9,667 nt of DNA. Source: CAYFHQ01 sp964342805. Lineage in GTDB: Bacteria; Bacillota; Clostridia; Peptostreptococcales; Acidaminobacteraceae. The translations under genes and the position numbers were made by a program. The stretch is from contig CAYFHQ010000121.1 in NCBI GenBank assembly GCA_964342805.1, positions 1-9,667 on the forward strand, given 5' to 3'. A model generated the notes under the pieces. That model had not been told where the DNA came from, did no database searches, and saw only the letters and a program-made list of their open reading frames with translations. Positions 6,766-9,667 of the stretch are shown one piece after another. Every line of letters starts with the position of its first letter. Positions within the stretch are counted from its first letter, which is position 1.

Positions 6766-7271
6766 TGATTCGAGATTTTCAGGACAAAACACCAAAGATC
6801 CATGAAACCTGCTTTGTAGCAGAAAATGCAACGGTGATCGGCCAGGTTGAATTGGCTGAAAACGTCAACGTGTGGTACGGCACAGTCCTCCGGGGCGACG
6901 TGAACTTTATCCGCATTGGCAAGAATACCAACATCCAAGACAACACAGTCGTTCACGTGGAAAGCAATGGGCATCCGACCATTATTGGTGAAAATGTAAC
7001 CATTGGTCACGGGGCTATTGTCCATGCATGCACGGTTGGAGACCACTCCTTGATCGGCATGGGGGCTATTGTCCTAGATGGTGCTGTCATTGGAGAAAAT
7101 GTGATCCTGGGTGCGGGTGCCTTGGTACCTCCTGGAAAGACGATTCCTGACAATTCTCTAGCAGTTGGTTCACCTGCAAAGGTTATACGTACGCTATCAG
7201 AAGACGAAATACCCAAACGAATCAGCCATGCCGAGCGGTATGTGGCACTGGCAGAAAAACACAAAGTCTAG
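6765..7271 (+). CDS. Gamma-class carbonic anhydrase-like hexapeptide-repeat protein
   Basis: This 168-residue protein is a left-handed beta-helix of imperfect hexapeptide repeats (such as IGENVTIGHGAIV and VIGENVILGAGALV, about residues 22-135) ending in a C-terminal helix. The three zinc-ligand histidines of the gamma carbonic anhydrase family appear at His64 (VVHV), His82 (GHG) and His87, with the conserved RGD at 43-45 and QDN at 58-60. It lacks the acidic loop of the archaeal Cam enzyme, so it belongs to the shorter YrdA/PaaY/CaiE-like group, where carbonic anhydrase activity is not always shown. The ATG at 6765 shares its A with the scfB stop (TAATG), with GGAGG at 6753-6757, indicating coupled translation. 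An in-frame upstream ATG at 6720 lies inside scfB and is rejected. Family is firm; reaction is inferred. Confidence 0.9.
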   Translation: MIRDFQDKTPKIHETCFVAENATVIGQVELAENVNVWYGTVLRGDVNFIRIGKNTNIQDNTVVHVESNGHPTIIGENVTIGHGAIVHACTVGDHSLIGMGAIVLDGAVIGENVILGAGALVPPGKTIPDNSLAVGSPAKVIRTLSEDEIPKRISHAERYVALAEKHKV

Positions 7272-7286
7272 TGGAGGGAACAGAAA

Positions 7287-8576
7287 ATGAATAGCAGAAA
7301 ACCAGCTGCATTTTTTATAATGCTGGTCCTCATTGCTTTCAGTGTATTCCTGGCCTTTTACGGACTGACCATTGGCTCCTTCGAAGTGAAGCCTGTGGCA
7401 TCGTCTGTAAAGCTGGGTCTAGACATCGAAGGCGGCGTTGTTGTGGTATACGAGGCAAAGACTGACGCCACAGGAACGGATTTGGATAAGTTGATGGACC
7501 AATCCATCAGCGTCATTGGCAAGCGAGTAAACGAACTGGGTCTTACAGAACCGCTGATCACCCGTCAAGGGGACAAGCGTATTCGTATTGAGCTCCCCGG
7601 TGTAAAAGATATTCAAGAAGCCATCAGCGCCATTGGTAAAACGGCACAGTTGGAATTTGTCCTGATCGACCAAGGCACGATTGTTGAAACGGGCATGATG
7701 AAAGACGTGGCCAAGGGTGAAACAGTCCTTACGGGCGAGCACTTGAGCGACGCAAGCTATGGCTACCACCAGGAGAGAGGCCACATGGTTTCCCTACGAA
7801 TGGACGGCGATGGCAAGGACCTCTTTAGGGACGCAACCCAAAGAGCGGCAGACCGTGGTGGTGCGCAAATCGCCATTCTGCTGGACGACGAGATTATCTC
7901 CGCACCATTTGCTGACGAAGTCATTCCAAATGGGGAAGCGGTTATTTCAGGTAGTTTCGATGCGACTGAAGCAACACAACTGGCAGCCCTCATCCGTGGC
8001 GGTGCCCTACCAGTCGAGTTGGAAGAAGTTCAATCCTCTCAAATCGGTCCAACACTGGGCAAAGATGCCCTTGATTCTGCTATTAATGCAGCCATGATCG
8101 GTCTTGGTCTAGTCGTACTCTTTATGATCGGCTACTACCGTGTTCCTGGCTTTGTGGCTTCCATGGCCCTGATCCTGTACTCCACCTTGGTTTTGTTCGC
8201 CATGATTGGTTTTGGTGCGACCCTGACCCTACCTGGTGTTGCTGGTATCGTACTGGGTGTGGGTATGGCCGTAGACGGCAATGTAATCATTTTTGAGAGG
8301 ATTAAAGAGGAAATGCGAAATGGCAAGACCCTTCGGGCTTCCATTGACGCTGGCTTCTCACGAGCTCTTCACACCATTGTCGACGCCAACATTACAACCT
8401 TTATTGCAGCAATCGTCCTCTATTACTTTGGCGAAGGTCCAATTCGAGGATTTGCAGTTACACTTATGATCGGTATTGCAGTCAGCATGCTAACAGCAGT
8501 AGTTGTGACCAAGACCATGCTTCGTTCTTCCGTAAGCATGAAGGTCTTTAACAACAAGAAGCTGTTTGGTGCCTAG
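7287..8576 (+). CDS. secD: Protein translocase subunit SecD
   Basis: SecD and SecF form the proton-driven membrane complex that assists late steps of protein export through SecYEG. The 429-residue protein has an N-terminal membrane helix (about 8-28) and the SecD box KLGLDIEGG (42-50), where the usual Leu before the variable residue is Ile. A large extracellular domain follows (about 31-262; P1-like sequence ISVIGKRVNELGLTEP, then LDDEIISAPF), and then five membrane helices between about 265 and 412. GMAVDGNVIIFERIKEE (326-342) carries Asp330, aligned with the proton-relay Asp519 of E. coli SecD; Gly replaces the more common Ala in VDAN. The start ATG follows GGAGGG (7273-7278). secF follows after nine bases. 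It appears to be transcribed from the scf unit, with no separate promoter seen. Confidence 0.97.
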   Translation: MNSRKPAAFFIMLVLIAFSVFLAFYGLTIGSFEVKPVASSVKLGLDIEGGVVVVYEAKTDATGTDLDKLMDQSISVIGKRVNELGLTEPLITRQGDKRIRIELPGVKDIQEAISAIGKTAQLEFVLIDQGTIVETGMMKDVAKGETVLTGEHLSDASYGYHQERGHMVSLRMDGDGKDLFRDATQRAADRGGAQIAILLDDEIISAPFADEVIPNGEAVISGSFDATEATQLAALIRGGALPVELEEVQSSQIGPTLGKDALDSAINAAMIGLGLVVLFMIGYYRVPGFVASMALILYSTLVLFAMIGFGATLTLPGVAGIVLGVGMAVDGNVIIFERIKEEMRNGKTLRASIDAGFSRALHTIVDANITTFIAAIVLYYFGEGPIRGFAVTLMIGIAVSMLTAVVVTKTMLRSSVSMKVFNNKKLFGA

Positions 8577-8585
8577 GAGGTCAAA

Positions 8586-9473
8586 ATGAATATAGCAGAA
8601 AGATATAAGATTTGGTTTGCGATTTCATTGGCCATTATCCTAGTGGGTGCCGCTTCCACGCTGATCTTCGGTGTTAACTTGGGCATCGATTTCACCGGCG
8701 GTACAATGATGCAAATCGACATGGGACAAACCCTTGAGGTGTCCACCGTAACAGAACTGGTCAAGCCCTTTGACCTGAACCCAGAAGTCATTCACGCTGG
8801 GGCAGACAAACATGAAATCATCATCAAGACCAAACAATCCCTGGACAATGACCAGCGTATGGAAATCTTTAAGGCCTTCCAAACGGAATACCAGCTACCC
8901 AATGAAGCCTTTAAGGGGGCAGAGCAATTTGGTCCTTCCATCGGGTCGGAAATCCAAACCCGGGCCATGGTAGCCGTGATCATTGCGTCGGCATGTATGT
9001 TTATCTACATCATTTTCCGGTTTGAAGTCTTCTATGGTATTTCTTCCATTGTTGCTCTATTGCATGACGTTTTGATCCTTCTATCGATCTATGCGATCTT
9101 TAGAATTCCTGTGAACTCATCCTTTATTGCTGCTGTCTTGACGGTAGTAGGGTACTCCATCAACGACACCATTGTTGTCTTTGACCGGGTTCGTGAGAAT
9201 GTGATCAAAATGGACAAGGCCTCCTTCTTTGAAATTGCAAATACATCACTGAAGCAGACCATTTCCCGTTCCATCAATACGTCCTTAACCACCTTGTTGG
9301 TTATTGGTAGTCTGTATTTCTTCGGTGTTGAGTCCATTAAGGACTTTGCACTGCCTCTAATGGCAGGTGTCCTTGTGGGTACCTATTCCTCCATTTTTGT
9401 GGCGTCCCCAGTATGGGCCCTACTAAAAAAGGCACAAAAGAAGAGAAATCAGAAATATCCAGTACCAGAATAA
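8586..9473 (+). CDS. secF: Protein translocase subunit SecF
   Basis: SecF is the partner of SecD in the proton-driven export motor. The 295-residue protein shows the usual plan: a first membrane helix (about 10-30), the SecF box GIDFTGGT (33-40), an extracellular domain (about 41-125) and five further helices from about 127 to 280. GYSINDTIVVFDRVREN (189-205) carries the conserved Asp194 of helix 4, and the C-terminus is basic (KKAQKKRNQK). The secD stop TAG overlaps the AGGAGG ribosome binding site (8575-8580), five bases before the ATG, so the two are translationally linked. They are kept as two genes rather than the fused secDF of Bacillus. A strong terminator follows 11 bases after the stop. 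Confidence 0.97.
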   Translation: MNIAERYKIWFAISLAIILVGAASTLIFGVNLGIDFTGGTMMQIDMGQTLEVSTVTELVKPFDLNPEVIHAGADKHEIIIKTKQSLDNDQRMEIFKAFQTEYQLPNEAFKGAEQFGPSIGSEIQTRAMVAVIIASACMFIYIIFRFEVFYGISSIVALLHDVLILLSIYAIFRIPVNSSFIAAVLTVVGYSINDTIVVFDRVRENVIKMDKASFFEIANTSLKQTISRSINTSLTTLLVIGSLYFFGVESIKDFALPLMAGVLVGTYSSIFVASPVWALLKKAQKKRNQKYPVPE

Positions 9474-9484
9474 GAAATATCCAC

Positions 9485-9514
9485 AAGCCGTCATGGACAC
9501 ATGGCGGCTTTTTT
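9485..9514 (+). terminator. Rho-independent terminator after secF
   Basis: AAGCCGTCATG (9485-9495) pairs with CATGGCGGCTT (9500-9510), an 11-bp stem with one T-G pair and the tetraloop GACA. A run of six T (9509-9514) follows. This is a textbook terminator ending the scf-secDF unit. Confidence 0.93.
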
Positions 9515-9523
9515 AGTTACAAT
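9494..9523 (+). promoter_or_regulatory. Candidate promoter of the PPOX-like gene
   Basis: TGGACA (9494-9499) and TACAAT (9518-9523), 18 bases apart, each match the sigma-A consensus at five of six positions. The -35 box lies in the loop of the secF terminator. Transcription would start near 9530, about 27 bases before the next ATG. Confidence 0.5.
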
Positions 9524-9556
9524 AGGTAGGGAAGAAGAGTTTATGGAGGTAGACAG

Positions 9557-9667
9557 ATGAGAAGAAAAGATCGTGCATTAACGAAAGAACAAGCAGAAGC
9601 CATCCTGGACCGTGGAGAGTACGGGATTTTGTCCCTGACCTTTGACGGTGGAGGCTACGGCATTCCT
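9557..9667 (+). CDS. Pyridoxamine-5'-phosphate-oxidase-like flavoprotein, NimA type (3' end missing)
   Basis: The first 37 codons are present and the frame runs off the window end. The start MRRKDRALTKEQAEAILDRG followed by EYGILSLTF...GYGIP matches the N-terminus typical of the NimA/5-nitroimidazole-resistance-related branch of split-barrel FMN-binding proteins. These usually have about 150-160 residues and are common in Clostridia; most have no proven substrate. GGAGGT (9545-9550) lies six bases before the ATG. Because it follows a strong terminator and has its own candidate promoter, it is probably independent of secDF. The assignment rests on a short fragment. Confidence 0.7.
   Translation, partial: MRRKDRALTKEQAEAILDRGEYGILSLTFDGGGYGIP

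Noticed and set aside
1..9667. CRISPR arrays, insertion sequences, attachment sites, tRNA or rRNA genes
   Set aside because: No spaced direct repeats, transposase-like frames or RNA gene motifs were seen; all genes read as vertically inherited core genes with intact frames.

Overview
The window reads as a single-stranded (all +) stretch of chromosome from an anaerobic Firmicute of class Clostridia. This rests on the gene order ruvB - spoIID/lytB-like - queA - tgt - yajC - secD - secF, on strong AGGAGG-type ribosome binding sites, and above all on a SCIFF (six cysteines in forty-five residues) ranthipeptide precursor with its radical SAM maturase, a pair known as nearly universal in Clostridia. 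The genus cannot be fixed from sequence alone. No phage, insertion sequence, CRISPR array, tRNA or rRNA was seen, and no gene-free gap exceeds about 120 bases.

Layout. (1) Bases 1-5044 look like the tail of one long operon. It holds the 3' four-fifths of ruvB (Holliday junction motor), a secreted SpoIID/LytB-domain protein, queA and tgt (queuosine tRNA modification) and yajC (Sec accessory membrane protein). It is closed by a hairpin terminator at 5053-5095. (2) An extended -10 promoter at about 5106-5116 starts a second unit: scfA (46-residue Cys-rich peptide, 5146-5286), a terminator-like hairpin (5315-5350), scfB (radical SAM/SPASM maturase), a gamma-class carbonic anhydrase-like protein whose start overlaps the scfB stop, then secD and secF. 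It ends at a strong terminator (9485-9514). (3) A third transcription unit begins after that with the first 37 codons of a pyridoxamine-5'-phosphate-oxidase-like flavoprotein, cut by the window end.

How the genes relate. QueA and Tgt act in one tRNA pathway, and YajC, SecD and SecF belong to one translocation complex. The ranthipeptide cassette is inserted between yajC and secDF, and from the visible signals it supplies the promoter for secDF. The hairpin between scfA and scfB would make precursor transcript abundant and maturase/secDF transcript scarcer. The peptide system itself is a known class. What deserves a second look here is the coupling of peptide, attenuator, carbonic anhydrase-like protein and Sec motor in one transcript, plus a probable SPOR-like module in the SpoIID/LytB protein.
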